DNA of 64,000 nt. Origin: BP-464 sp045805505 (lineage in GTDB: Bacteria; Actinomycetota; Thermoleophilia; Solirubrobacterales; Solirubrobacteraceae). The translations under genes were made by a program, and so were the position numbers. The notes under the pieces were generated by a model. It worked only from the letters and a program-made list of their open reading frames with translations. It ran no database searches and had not been told where the DNA came from. Position 1 is the first letter of the stretch, and every line of letters starts with the position of its first letter. Location of the stretch: assembly GCA_045805505.1 (NCBI GenBank), contig JBJMLA010000104.1:1-64000 (forward strand), given 5' to 3'. Below are positions 24,817 through 34,778 of the stretch, in pieces.

Positions 24817-27800
24817 CAGAACAAGCCTTCCGTTTGCCGACTCGCGGGCGCCGCATCCGCCCGTTTGGATGGGGATAGAGCAGATCCCGAACGCTGCTCG
24901 TCAGCCGCTCGATTCGAGTTCAGGACCAGCAGCCTGGCGAGCACTTCGTCGTGAACATCATCTGGCCAGCGATAGCGCCAGGGCTTCTTCCTGCGGAAGA
25001 CTCCATCGTCTACGACCTCATAGTCGAGAAAAAAATCGCAATCCGTCGGGATGTCGGTCCACTGATACGCGTCTAACACCGCGCGGTCGATCTCTGCGTG
25101 GAGCGCCCGAAGTTTCGCTATCTCCGCCGTCTGGTCCGCAGGGTCGTGGAACCGGTTGTACGTTTTCGTGAGACCTTCGCCATTCGTCGCCATCACACAC
25201 CCGCGAAATTCCTCGTAGGCGATTCCAGCTAATTCGAGCACATCGTTGGTCTGCCACCCAGCCGGAAATGGGAACGTGTCAAAGGAGTCGGTCGGACGGT
25301 AGCCTCGCCGATCTTCGAGCGTCGAGGACGTGAACCCGGCCCAGAGCTCATGAACACGCGATTGGAGGATTGCGAAGCCGCTCATCTCCGGCACTATTAG
25401 AACGTTCAAATTGTGGGAGAACAGAAACGTCGAGGGGCAGACAGCGAAGGCGAGGTGCGCGGTCACCGCCGAAATCACAACGACTCGGTCTGCGTCCTGT
25501 AGACGCTGAAACAGCTCCGGTCGCTTCTCGGCAAATTGCCACCATCGCTCTCTTAGCGCCTTACGTTTCTGGGACGCGCGGACGGGTTTCACCCGAGCCT
25601 CCACTCGAGCGAATAGCTCGGGAAATCGGCTAGCCGCAGTACTCCGGTCGAGATCACCGAAATAGATCACGTGCCGTCGCGGCTCGAGCGTGGGGGAGTC
25701 GTTGATTTCTTTCCCCCCGATGTACGGGAAGATCGCGTCCCGGTTGGCGGGATCGCTGGCACACAGCACTTCGACATCACTAGTTGGCCAGGCGAGTCCT
25801 GAGGTGTCCTCGTCGTCAAACGTGAAGCCGACACCAAGCACGTTGAAACCCTGGTAGGCGCGGCGAGCGTTGGCGGCTAGCTCGATGGGGCTTGAGTTTG
25901 GGCCCTCGTGAAAGAGGAACGCGGTAATCACCGACACGGGCTTACCGTCCAGGATTGGCACCTCCGCGCAGGGTCCGTTCGTGATGTGCACTGCGCTGAC
26001 CGTGACGGCGGCCAAACCCGGCCACTCAATGCGACGACGCGCTGCGTAGACGGATCCACCGTTCTCGCAAATCCATTGCAAACTGGTCGATCGAGTGTCG
26101 CCTTGGCGGATCGTGTTGGTAGCGAGGAAGCCAAGAGACCCAAACGGCCTCAACATCGCAAATGCGCGCCGGAAGAAGTGGGCGACCAGGTCTGCGTTCC
26201 CGTGTGACCCCTCATGTACCAGCTTCAGCCAGTCCAGGTAGCTCCCGGGGTTTCCGTTGAGGAGGGTGTTTTTTCCGGCGAACGGCGGATTGCCGATGAA
26301 GGCGTCGAAGCCTGGGAGCTCTCGCTGGAAGACCTCCGGAAACTCGATACCCCAGTGAAATGGGACGACCGGGCGGTCTGCTTCGCGCGCCTGCTGTGTC
26401 ATCCAACGGCAATGGTCTGCCGGTCCGTTGGTTACCGCAGACAAATACTCTGCTCGCTTTGCTTCACGATCCTTCGGCTTCGCGCCCGAGAAGAAGGCGA
26501 GCACCGCAAGATCGCCGAACAAGCGGACCTCGTCGAGTTCAGTCCGCGCTTCGTCCCACATATCGCGCAGCGCAAAGTCCGACACGGCCTCCCCAGCCGC
26601 GCGGATTTCCGCGCGCAATTCCACAACGCGCTGCATATGTTTCGCGATGCGTATTGGCGCGAGGGGCGGTCTGGTCTCATCCCAGTGAAACGCCTCAATC
26701 TGATGACGGGTCAGCCCGACGAGAGCGTCACCCGCGCGCAACGCATGATCGAGGAATGTGAATGCGTGGTCGCGCGCCAGGGTCGCGAGCCAGAGGGACA
26801 TCTTTGCTAAGTCCACCGCAACAGGGTTGCGGTCGAGTCCGTACAGGCAGCGCTGCGCGACAAGACGACGGGCGAAGACGACCTCGCCCTCATCGGCGGG
26901 TAGCTCTGGTCGGCCGCCATGGATCTGCCACGCGTCGACAAGCGCGTCACCAAGCTGTCGGCACGCCTCGACGAGGAAGGCAGCTGAGCCCATCGCTGGA
27001 TCGCAGACCTTCAGATCGAGAATTTGCGCGGGTGTAGGCGCTTCACCACCTTCCCCCCGTAGGCGCTCGAGAATTGGCTTGAGCGTCGTTCGGACGATGG
27101 GTTCGGTGAGCGCGCGCGGCGTGTAGTGCGAGCCCGACTTGCGACGTTCATCGCTGGGCTGCAGGAGCATCGCCCCAGTGGGCAGCAGGTCGGGGCTTGC
27201 GTTCCGATCGACCACCGGGTCCAGGGCGCCGTGCAGCTCAGTGATAGTCGCCGCCTCCTTTAGGGCGGTGGCGACCTTGGCAGGTAGGTCACGTTCGGCA
27301 GTGTCCTTAATGTGTTTGCCGCGTCTTCCGGGGTCGATGGCCAGCAGCTCGTCGAGGTTGACCGCGGTGGGCGCGCCGCTCTTCTGTTTGGGCTTGAGCG
27401 CGAGCGACTGGCCAGCTGCAGTCTCCAGCCGGAATCCCATCATCGTCTGGTAGACGGAGCCGATCTGCTCGACGTCGAGCGCGCGGTAGGAAAGACGTTC
27501 GCCGTCGAGGACGAGGAGTTTCTCGAGTGCGCGGAAAATCGTGCCGTCCGGCACGCGAGGCGGCTCGATCCGCTCATGAGTCTGACGCGCTCCTGACTGA
27601 GGTCGTCCTTCGAGAAACCTGTAGCGATCTGGGTCAAAGAGGCCGCCGTGCCGCGGCGGCAGCCGGACCTCCCCAGCGTCCGCGCCATCGTGGACCATCC
27701 GGAAAAGGACGAGCAGCTGCGCCCATGCGCCGTAGCGCTGGTCCATCGTGTCGGGGTATTGCGCGGCGTGATCGCGTAGTCGGCTGAACAGGCCGGCAAG

Positions 27801-28751
27801 CGAGTAGTAGCGGCCGAACGCCTCATCGTGTGTCGGGAGCATCTCTCGCTCCTCGGCGTAGAGCAGGAAGACAAGGCGCAGCACGACGGTCAGGAGAGCT
27901 CGGTAGACCTGATCGGGGTCGTCGTCGAGCGGTTCGCGGAGCAGCTCTGCCCCAGAAGCATCGTGAGCAGCCTGAAAGCCGCGGAGCAGCTCGTAAAGGG
28001 CGTGGAGGACCTGTTCGGCGAGCTTGTCGCTCACTTCGTTTTGGAACTTGCGGCTGTCGTCGAGCAGCGCAGCGAGCCGCTTGTCCTTCGGTAGGACGAG
28101 CAGTCTCTGCTGGCCAAGCAGCAGGCGCATCGCCGTGCAGATCGGGCGACCAGCGGTCTGGGTCATCGCCTTTACCTCGAACTGCAGCCAGCCGGAGCTT
28201 TCGCCGCGAGGTGCTGAGATCAGCCGTAGATTTGTGCCATTGAAGAGCAGTCCTGCGGGAACGCCCGCGTCGCGCAGCAGCCGTTCCATGCGACTGTGAG
28301 GCGATGCCTCGAGCAGCCCCGCACCGGTGACCGTCTTGTCGAGATCGGTGCCGGGAGCAACGGTCGTGACGAGCAACTGCCATGGCGTCATGCCCTCCCC
28401 GGGGTTCAGCTCGCGAACGGCGAAGTCCGGCGCAAGCGTCTCCCCGTAGTCGGGCAGTGCGACGTGCAGTTCGGTCGGGATTGGTGAGTCGTCTGTCCCA
28501 GCGAACCCCTTCACCGAGAAGCTCCAGCCGAGAACGTCGCGCGCGAACTGCTCAAAGTCGGTGATCTTCGGCTCGTCCTCTGGTGCGTCTGGATCAAGAC
28601 AAGAGCGGAGTGACTCCTGCCCGATGGCGTCGCGCCGATCGAGGATCGCCCCGCCCCGCACGAGCGCCGGAGCGGAGACAACAAGACCCGTTGGCTGGAC
28701 GAAACCGAGCCATTCGAGGTGAGCCAGGACTTCGGGATCAACCTTTGCCAT
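24816..28751 (-). CDS. drmMI: DISARM N6-adenine DNA methyltransferase DrmMI
   Basis: I start at ATG 28751 (1,311 residues), overlapping the drmD stop as TGATG; a GTG 18 bp upstream is also in frame. Motif I is LKVCDPAMGSAAFLVEA (about residue 584) and the catalytic motif IV is FDAFIGNPPF (about 820), the NPPF/Y of adenine-N6 methyltransferases. Large N-terminal helical and C-terminal target-recognition regions resemble type IIG/BREX-like methylases. In class 1 DISARM it marks the host genome so that the drm complex spares it. It is intact, with drmD upstream and drmA immediately downstream. Confidence 0.95.
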   Translation of the reverse strand: MAKVDPEVLAHLEWLGFVQPTGLVVSAPALVRGGAILDRRDAIGQESLRSCLDPDAPEDEPKITDFEQFARDVLGWSFSVKGFAGTDDSPIPTELHVALPDYGETLAPDFAVRELNPGEGMTPWQLLVTTVAPGTDLDKTVTGAGLLEASPHSRMERLLRDAGVPAGLLFNGTNLRLISAPRGESSGWLQFEVKAMTQTAGRPICTAMRLLLGQQRLLVLPKDKRLAALLDDSRKFQNEVSDKLAEQVLHALYELLRGFQAAHDASGAELLREPLDDDPDQVYRALLTVVLRLVFLLYAEEREMLPTHDEAFGRYYSLAGLFSRLRDHAAQYPDTMDQRYGAWAQLLVLFRMVHDGADAGEVRLPPRHGGLFDPDRYRFLEGRPQSGARQTHERIEPPRVPDGTIFRALEKLLVLDGERLSYRALDVEQIGSVYQTMMGFRLETAAGQSLALKPKQKSGAPTAVNLDELLAIDPGRRGKHIKDTAERDLPAKVATALKEAATITELHGALDPVVDRNASPDLLPTGAMLLQPSDERRKSGSHYTPRALTEPIVRTTLKPILERLRGEGGEAPTPAQILDLKVCDPAMGSAAFLVEACRQLGDALVDAWQIHGGRPELPADEGEVVFARRLVAQRCLYGLDRNPVAVDLAKMSLWLATLARDHAFTFLDHALRAGDALVGLTRHQIEAFHWDETRPPLAPIRIAKHMQRVVELRAEIRAAGEAVSDFALRDMWDEARTELDEVRLFGDLAVLAFFSGAKPKDREAKRAEYLSAVTNGPADHCRWMTQQAREADRPVVPFHWGIEFPEVFQRELPGFDAFIGNPPFAGKNTLLNGNPGSYLDWLKLVHEGSHGNADLVAHFFRRAFAMLRPFGSLGFLATNTIRQGDTRSTSLQWICENGGSVYAARRRIEWPGLAAVTVSAVHITNGPCAEVPILDGKPVSVITAFLFHEGPNSSPIELAANARRAYQGFNVLGVGFTFDDEDTSGLAWPTSDVEVLCASDPANRDAIFPYIGGKEINDSPTLEPRRHVIYFGDLDRSTAASRFPELFARVEARVKPVRASQKRKALRERWWQFAEKRPELFQRLQDADRVVVISAVTAHLAFAVCPSTFLFSHNLNVLIVPEMSGFAILQSRVHELWAGFTSSTLEDRRGYRPTDSFDTFPFPAGWQTNDVLELAGIAYEEFRGCVMATNGEGLTKTYNRFHDPADQTAEIAKLRALHAEIDRAVLDAYQWTDIPTDCDFFLDYEVVDDGVFRRKKPWRYRWPDDVHDEVLARLLVLNSNRAADEQRSGSALSPSKRADAAPASRQTEGLF

Positions 28752-31700
28752 CAGTTCGTGTCCGGCCACAGATAGACGAGGCCAACCGGTTCGACACGCT
28801 GCGCCTGGACCGCGTAGAAGTCGACGAGCCGCTGCGGTTCACTCTCGAGTTCACGCTCGAACTGCTCGAGCCGACGTTCCCAAGATTTCATGTTCGCCTC
28901 GAGCTGGCGCCGCTCCTCGACGTCGAAGCCGAGCGTGAGCTGCTCGTGCTCTTTGGTGTGCCGGGCGAGTTCGTTCTCGACGCGGTCGCGCTGAAGTACG
29001 AGCGTCTCGCGTAGATCCTTCGACTCGCGCTCGCCCCGGTCGGTGAGCTTGCGGATCGCGTCCTGGGCAAGCTCCGCGGCTCTCACCTCGAGCTGCGGCA
29101 GCAAATCGGCCACGTCCTGGGCGGCGGAGCCGAGCAGCTGCTGCGCGACCGTGGGCGATGGCTGCCGCGCGCCGCCAGATTCGTTGAGCGTCTCCTCCAG
29201 CAGCGCCATCGTCGTGCTCGCAGCGTCCTTGGCATAAGCGCTGAGCGGCTGGTCGCGGCGGGTTGGGTCGACCCAGCGGGCGGCGATCGGGACAAGTTCT
29301 TCGTGAAGCCGTTCGGCTCCCTTGCCGTAGAGCGACAGCCGGCCAAGCAGCACAACACGAGGGATCGAGTCACGAACTTGGGCGAGCGCCGCTCGCGAGA
29401 GGTCGTGATGGATGAAGCCCTGAGCGCGAAAACGGGACAACAGCCGCTGCGCGACGCGCTGCTCGAGGTGGAGGTGGACCGTCTGGTCGGTCAAGACACC
29501 CTCGTCCTCGAAGACGACGGGGCGGATCGGGGCCTCTTTGCGCCAGTCGGTGAGCTTTTGCTTGGCGGCGCGAGGCGCGCGGAGGGTGTCAAGCGTCGCC
29601 GTCCAACTCGGGTCCCCCGCGGCGCGCTGGTCCAGTGCCGGGAAGGTCCAAGCCGCGCGCCCATGCTCGTCTTCTGCCTTCGTCAACGGCTGGGTGTGAA
29701 GGAGTTCCAGCGCGCAGTTGAGCGCATTGCGAAACGGCTCCGTGTCAAATCCGACCCATCGGCGCGACGTCTCGAGGAGATTGCGGCAGGTGTCGATCTG
29801 GTTCTTCAGGTCGTCCTGGCGTTCGCGGGACTGTTCCAGTTCCTCGGTCACCACCGCTTTACGAGTCTCGTCAAGGTCAGCCCCGTCGAGCTCGCTCGCG
29901 AGCTGCTGGGCAGTGGCGTGACGGATGCCTCGGCCGAGGCGCCGTTCGATGTCGTCGTCGATGACTTTCGACAGGCTGCCGAGCTCGCGCTTGATGGTCT
30001 CGGTCTTGCGGATGAGAACCTCGAGGACGCGGTCTTCAACCCGCTGCGGAAGCACGAAGTAGTGGCAGCGAACCTCTGGCGCCGGCTGAAGCTTGCGGTC
30101 GATGCGCCCATTGCGCTGCTCGATACGGCCGGGGTTCCAGGGCAGATCGAAATGGAAGAGGTCGGCGCAGTGGGCCTGAAAGTTCAGCCCCTCGCGGGCA
30201 GCGTCGGTCGCTATGAGGATCCGTAGCGGGTCCTCCGCGGGATCAGTGTTGAAGCGGCGCTGGATCTCCTTTCGCGCGTCACCGCTTGTCATGCCGGTGA
30301 TGACCTCTATCCGCTCGTCGGCGTTCTCGGACTCCTCGATCGCCTGCCCAAGGATCTCGACGAGGTGGCGCTTGGTCCCCTCACGACTCTCGGTGAAGAT
30401 CAAGACGCGCCGGTCGTTCCACGCCGGAGTGCCGGATGCCCGCTTACCGAACGGGGGCAGGCCCGGGCACATGTTCGTGCGGATCCAGTCGATGAGAGCA
30501 AGGTCCTTGCCATCGGGCTGGTTTCGGTGCTTCGCCGCGATCTGCGCCATCTGGTCGAGGAGCGTTCTTTCGGCGTCTCGCTGCTCCTCGGCGGCGACAC
30601 TGCTCGCCGCGGCGACCTCGACGACTTGGGTGACCCTCTCCATGGCGCGCTGGTCGAGCGCGTCGAGGTCATCGTCCGTCTGATCGGTCTCCTCATCGTC
30701 GGAGCCGGGCGCGTGGAGGAGCAGCTGTTCGGCGTGTGCCTCTGTCAGCTCAGCTTCTGCCTCTGCCCCAGCCTTGTCCCACTGTCGCTCGACGGTCTTC
30801 CGATGCGTCTCGAGGCTACGGGCGAACGCCTCGATCGATGACAGCAATCGCTGCTGGAGTCCCACAACTAGGAGGCCGGCCGACGCCTGCGTCCGCTTTG
30901 ACGTTTCTCTGAACCTCTGCTCGCGGAGCGTGCGGTACTCGTCGAGCAGTACTGAAAGTGTCAGCTCTGGTGCGTCTAAGGGGAGATTGTCGACGGCGAT
31001 GCGGACGATCTTGCGCCGAGGAAAGCCGCCCTGGATCTCGCGGATGTCCTCCTTGAGCCGACGAACCATCACCTCGTCGAGCGCCTTCTTTCCGCGGACC
31101 TTCACCCCGCGAGTGAAGCGGGTGGGGTCAAGGAGTTCGAGCAGCGTGGAGAAGCTGTTGGAGTGACCGTTATGCGGAGTAGCGGAGAGGAACAGTCGGT
31201 GCTCGAAGCGCACGCCGAGGTCGCGAACCGCGCGCGTGAACTTGGTCTCGATGCCATACCGACCACCACTCGATGGCGCGGCGTGATGCGCCTCGTCGAG
31301 GATGAGCAGGCTGCCTGCCTTCATTGGCCCCAGCCAGGCGCGCATCGGGTCGGCGTAGGTCGGGTCGACGAGCAGGTTGTGCGAGATCAGGAAGCGGCTG
31401 TGGGTCTCCCACGGGTTAACGCCGAAGCCACGCTCGCGCCGCACCTCCGCGACGTAGTGGCGGTCGAGGACCTCGAACACGAGCCCGAACCGTTCATCCA
31501 ACTCCGCCTTCCATTGCTCGAGCACCGAGGGCGGCGCCGCGACGACGATGGTCTTCGCCTTCTTGCGCAGGAGAAGCTCTCTCGCGATGAGGCCCGCCTC
31601 AATCGTCTTTCCGAGGCCGGTGTCATCAGCGATGAAGAGGTTGACGCGTGGCAGGCGGAGGGCCTTGCGCAGAGGCTCCATCTGGTAGGCATCGATTGTG

Positions 31701-32044
31701 ATGCCGGCCCGAAAGGGCGCCTGGAACAGATTTGGCTCCGTCGCGGTAACGCCGTTCCACTTGAGGGTGTTCAGGAACGCCGCAAACTGGCGCGGGTCAT
31801 CGAACCCCCGCGACGCCAGCTCTGCCCAGCCCTCGTCCTTGAGGATGCGCCGGTCGATCTCGTAGTCCCAGAAGACCTCTAGCTCTTCGCCCTGCGCGTC
31901 ATCGTCGGCGCATGCCAGCGCTACGAGGGCGCGCTCATCGTCCGTGTAGCGCACGTCCTCGACGAGCCACCGACGCGAGCGGACCTGGACTAGTTCTCCG
32001 CGGAGCGGTGCACGTTCAGGGAGAGCACGCGACGTCATTCGCAT
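28751..32044 (-). CDS. drmD: DISARM SNF2-family helicase DrmD
   Basis: The 1,097-residue protein starts at ATG 32044; a second ATG lies 6 bp downstream. The motifs are those of an SNF2-like ATPase: IADDTGLGKTIEAGLIA (about residue 140), VAAPPSVLEQWK, LLILDEAHHAAPS (about 248), LSATPHNG, then the C-terminal lobe with ILIATDAAREGLNFQAH and WNPGRIEQRNGRIDR (about 610-650). A long coiled C-terminus follows. DrmD defines class 1 DISARM together with drmMI. The operon promoter probably lies in the 106-bp gap 32045-32150, although read-through from the upstream DUF262 gene on the same strand is possible. Confidence 0.95.
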   Translation of the reverse strand: MRMTSRALPERAPLRGELVQVRSRRWLVEDVRYTDDERALVALACADDDAQGEELEVFWDYEIDRRILKDEGWAELASRGFDDPRQFAAFLNTLKWNGVTATEPNLFQAPFRAGITIDAYQMEPLRKALRLPRVNLFIADDTGLGKTIEAGLIARELLLRKKAKTIVVAAPPSVLEQWKAELDERFGLVFEVLDRHYVAEVRRERGFGVNPWETHSRFLISHNLLVDPTYADPMRAWLGPMKAGSLLILDEAHHAAPSSGGRYGIETKFTRAVRDLGVRFEHRLFLSATPHNGHSNSFSTLLELLDPTRFTRGVKVRGKKALDEVMVRRLKEDIREIQGGFPRRKIVRIAVDNLPLDAPELTLSVLLDEYRTLREQRFRETSKRTQASAGLLVVGLQQRLLSSIEAFARSLETHRKTVERQWDKAGAEAEAELTEAHAEQLLLHAPGSDDEETDQTDDDLDALDQRAMERVTQVVEVAAASSVAAEEQRDAERTLLDQMAQIAAKHRNQPDGKDLALIDWIRTNMCPGLPPFGKRASGTPAWNDRRVLIFTESREGTKRHLVEILGQAIEESENADERIEVITGMTSGDARKEIQRRFNTDPAEDPLRILIATDAAREGLNFQAHCADLFHFDLPWNPGRIEQRNGRIDRKLQPAPEVRCHYFVLPQRVEDRVLEVLIRKTETIKRELGSLSKVIDDDIERRLGRGIRHATAQQLASELDGADLDETRKAVVTEELEQSRERQDDLKNQIDTCRNLLETSRRWVGFDTEPFRNALNCALELLHTQPLTKAEDEHGRAAWTFPALDQRAAGDPSWTATLDTLRAPRAAKQKLTDWRKEAPIRPVVFEDEGVLTDQTVHLHLEQRVAQRLLSRFRAQGFIHHDLSRAALAQVRDSIPRVVLLGRLSLYGKGAERLHEELVPIAARWVDPTRRDQPLSAYAKDAASTTMALLEETLNESGGARQPSPTVAQQLLGSAAQDVADLLPQLEVRAAELAQDAIRKLTDRGERESKDLRETLVLQRDRVENELARHTKEHEQLTLGFDVEERRQLEANMKSWERRLEQFERELESEPQRLVDFYAVQAQRVEPVGLVYLWPDTN

Positions 32045-32150
32045 CCGCGCCTAAGCGGCTGCTCCGGGGACTTAGCCAGGAAGGCTGCCCTTCTCGCTTG
32101 GACCGGGGGCCATACACGGACCCTAACTGACCAACGCTCGTCCGACCTGA

Positions 32151-34778
32151 TCAATTGCTCAGCGTTTGTATCCGTGGCCGAAATACGGCGTCCAGGCGCA
32201 GCATCGCGTCGAGCATTGCTTGTTGGATCTCAGGCCAGCGATCCCGGTCGGCGGTATATCCGCCGCCCTCCAGAGTGACACCGACGAAGCATCGCTTGCG
32301 ACCTTCAACGCGATCCCAATCGAGGGGCCCACCGAATTCACTTTCGATCTGCTCTCTCTCGATAGCAAGCGCTTCGAAGTTCCGGGCGTTGAGCTCAGCG
32401 TCCGAGCTTTCGAACACGAGGTGAGCGCCAGAGTCCTCTTGGCGAATGGTGTAGAGAAAATGGACGCCGCTGCGTCCTGACCCCGCCCCGAGCCAACTGT
32501 CGGTGCTCGGAGAGACGCTGACATGCGGGTGAGATCGATCGCCGGCCAGGTCTAAGAGCGTCGCCCAGAAGAGCCGCCGGGACTCATGGCGCGGGGCCAA
32601 GGAACGGCTACCACCGCCACCGGCGGCGCCCATGAACTGCGTTCGTACATCCTTGAGCGCGAGCCGTTGCCCGTCCCGCTCCACCGCCCAAAAGTCCCAC
32701 CCGTTCTCCGCCTTCGTGCCGGCCGCTCGGCACGCCGCACTAGACGGTGAATCGAAGACCTCCTCGAGCACTTCGAGCCGGCCGTCACCGAGGACCACTG
32801 CAGGCACCAACACGGTTGTCCGCCTCGAATAGAGCGACTCGCCCTCCTCAATGAGCTCGGCTCGAATCAGGTCACCAAGAGACACGGCGAGGACCGACGA
32901 GCCCGCTCCAGCCGTCGCGGCGGCGACGCTCGCCGCAAGAATCTCGTCAATGGATGGACGCTCATCTGCTTGGGCACCTTGAAATTGCTCCGGGGACGGC
33001 CAGATCTCGCAGATCTCGAGCCCCATCGCATATCCGCGGCGATTGATGTCCTCGACCTCCCATCGGCTCTTGCTCGCGAGCTCACTATTGAGAAGCAGGA
33101 GGCTGTGGTTCTGGAGCGCGGCACGCTTCGTGTCCCACGGCCCGTTCGAGAGCGATGAATTGAGCGGCCCGCTCGTGAGGGTGAGATTTCCTAGCCGATG
33201 CAGAACGGCGTCTCGGCCGGCTTCTACGGCGGCCGAGTCGGTCTCGTCCTCCGCCGGCACCGGCCAGTGATCGCGCCATTTCTGCGGCATGACGTGCTCG
33301 ACCGTGAGCTTCTCCGGCAGCGTGAAGACATTCTCCGTCTTGTTGTTTGCGTGCCGTCGCTCGAGCTCGACAGCCGCGAGCAGCATCACGACCCTGCGCT
33401 GCGCCACCGAGCCGTACAGGCCTCGGGTGAGTAGCAATTGAAGGACCTCAGCGTCTCGAGGCCAGATCTGGGTCGCGATATCCGCGCTCGCGAGCTCATC
33501 GACGATCTCCTCGTCTGCGCGTGAGAGGTCGCGCCGTGCGGCCTCGAGCAGCGCTGCGCCGACGTTGTTGTAGTTCTTGGTCGTGAGCCCGGACAGCATT
33601 CGCCGTACAAGCCAGCTCTCGATGGCAGAGAGAGCCCGCCGACGAACCTCCGGCTCCACCTCGATCGAGCTGTAGAGCAACAAAGCCACGGGGAGAACCG
33701 TCGTGGTGTCGAGGGTCTCGAGGTGCCGAAAAAAACGCTCCTCAATCGACCCTGGCGGCTGGTCGTCGAACGACCGCATGACAGCGGCGTGGTCGCAAAG
33801 TTCGCGTACCAACTCCGCCATGTCTGCTGGTGGAGTCTTGTCAAGGATGTGAGCGCGAAACTCGCTGAAGAGCTCTGTCGCGGCGACTATCCGGCCTAGC
33901 TTCATCGCCAGCCAGTGCATTAGAAATAGCTCGGCCCGAGGACGATTCAGTCGGCCTTGACGTTTGGGTTCACGCCAATAGGCCTGACCGAGTTGTGGTT
34001 CCCAGATGTTGTCGTGAAGTGCGTCGGTCTCGATGCCCGCAAGAGACGCGCGATAGAACAGCGCGTTCTTGACGAGATCCATGGCGAGAAGTGGTGTCCC
34101 CCGCGCGTTGAGCGTCTCGAAGATGACCTGCGCGTTGTCGCCATGCTCCAGGTTGATGGAGACAATCTGCAAGAGGCTGTCGAGCCCGATCCGAAGTGCT
34201 TCGAAGCGCCGAAGCAACTCGTCAGGGCCCGGATGATCCTGACGACTCCACGCCCGGATTGCCTGCCGAAAGAATGAGTGCGCCTCTTGGACTGTGTTGC
34301 CCGGATCATCGGGGACGGTGCCTTCACCGTCCCCGGACATGACGGCACGGAACGCCTTCTGGTTGGCGTTCGTGGGCCACACTTTGAAGCGGGCATCGCC
34401 CGACGTGAGGTCCTCGTCGTTATGAGTCAAGCGCCGCAGTAGTCGCGATTCCCGCTCAGCCCCTGCCTTTTCCGCCTCCTGCGCGGCCGCTGCTAGGAGC
34501 AGCTGCAGGGTCGTCAATCGCTGTTGGCCATCAATTACCAATCGTCGGGATGCCTCGCCAGGCGGCGTATCTCTTTGTTCAAGCACCACAGCACCGAGGA
34601 AGTGCGAGGCTGGATTGGTAGCGGCTTGAAGCTGGCGCTCAACAACCTCCTCGACGTCTTCCCACAAAGGCCTCCAGTGCGTCTCCTTCTTCCAGACGTA
34701 CGGACGCTGGTAGAGCGGGACGACGTAGCGAACGTCCGCGCCGAAAAGATCAGCCAGGGTGTGGGTCGCCGGCTTCAC
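32151..34778 (-). CDS. DUF262-DUF1524 nuclease with RAMA and DUF4268 domains (GmrSD-like)
   Basis: The 875-residue protein starts at GTG 34778, overlapping the upstream stop as GTGA. DUF262 is N-terminal (VVPLYQRPYVWKKETHW; RLVIDGQQRLTTLQLLL), the GmrS-like NTP-dependent part. DUF1524 near residue 496 carries the HNH nuclease elements (VEHVMPQKWRDHW, RLGNLTLTSGPLN). Residues about 631-709 match a RAMA domain (SLGDLIRAELIEEGESLY, then FDSPSSAACRAAG and NGWDFWAVERDG), a reader module found with adenine-methylation systems. About 735-870 resemble DUF4268 (IESEFGGPLDWDRVEG). It is probably a modification-dependent restriction enzyme. The unit lies directly upstream of DISARM, so it may sense the same methyl mark. 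Confidence 0.88.
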   Translation of the reverse strand: MKPATHTLADLFGADVRYVVPLYQRPYVWKKETHWRPLWEDVEEVVERQLQAATNPASHFLGAVVLEQRDTPPGEASRRLVIDGQQRLTTLQLLLAAAAQEAEKAGAERESRLLRRLTHNDEDLTSGDARFKVWPTNANQKAFRAVMSGDGEGTVPDDPGNTVQEAHSFFRQAIRAWSRQDHPGPDELLRRFEALRIGLDSLLQIVSINLEHGDNAQVIFETLNARGTPLLAMDLVKNALFYRASLAGIETDALHDNIWEPQLGQAYWREPKRQGRLNRPRAELFLMHWLAMKLGRIVAATELFSEFRAHILDKTPPADMAELVRELCDHAAVMRSFDDQPPGSIEERFFRHLETLDTTTVLPVALLLYSSIEVEPEVRRRALSAIESWLVRRMLSGLTTKNYNNVGAALLEAARRDLSRADEEIVDELASADIATQIWPRDAEVLQLLLTRGLYGSVAQRRVVMLLAAVELERRHANNKTENVFTLPEKLTVEHVMPQKWRDHWPVPAEDETDSAAVEAGRDAVLHRLGNLTLTSGPLNSSLSNGPWDTKRAALQNHSLLLLNSELASKSRWEVEDINRRGYAMGLEICEIWPSPEQFQGAQADERPSIDEILAASVAAATAGAGSSVLAVSLGDLIRAELIEEGESLYSRRTTVLVPAVVLGDGRLEVLEEVFDSPSSAACRAAGTKAENGWDFWAVERDGQRLALKDVRTQFMGAAGGGGSRSLAPRHESRRLFWATLLDLAGDRSHPHVSVSPSTDSWLGAGSGRSGVHFLYTIRQEDSGAHLVFESSDAELNARNFEALAIEREQIESEFGGPLDWDRVEGRKRCFVGVTLEGGGYTADRDRWPEIQQAMLDAMLRLDAVFRPRIQTLSN

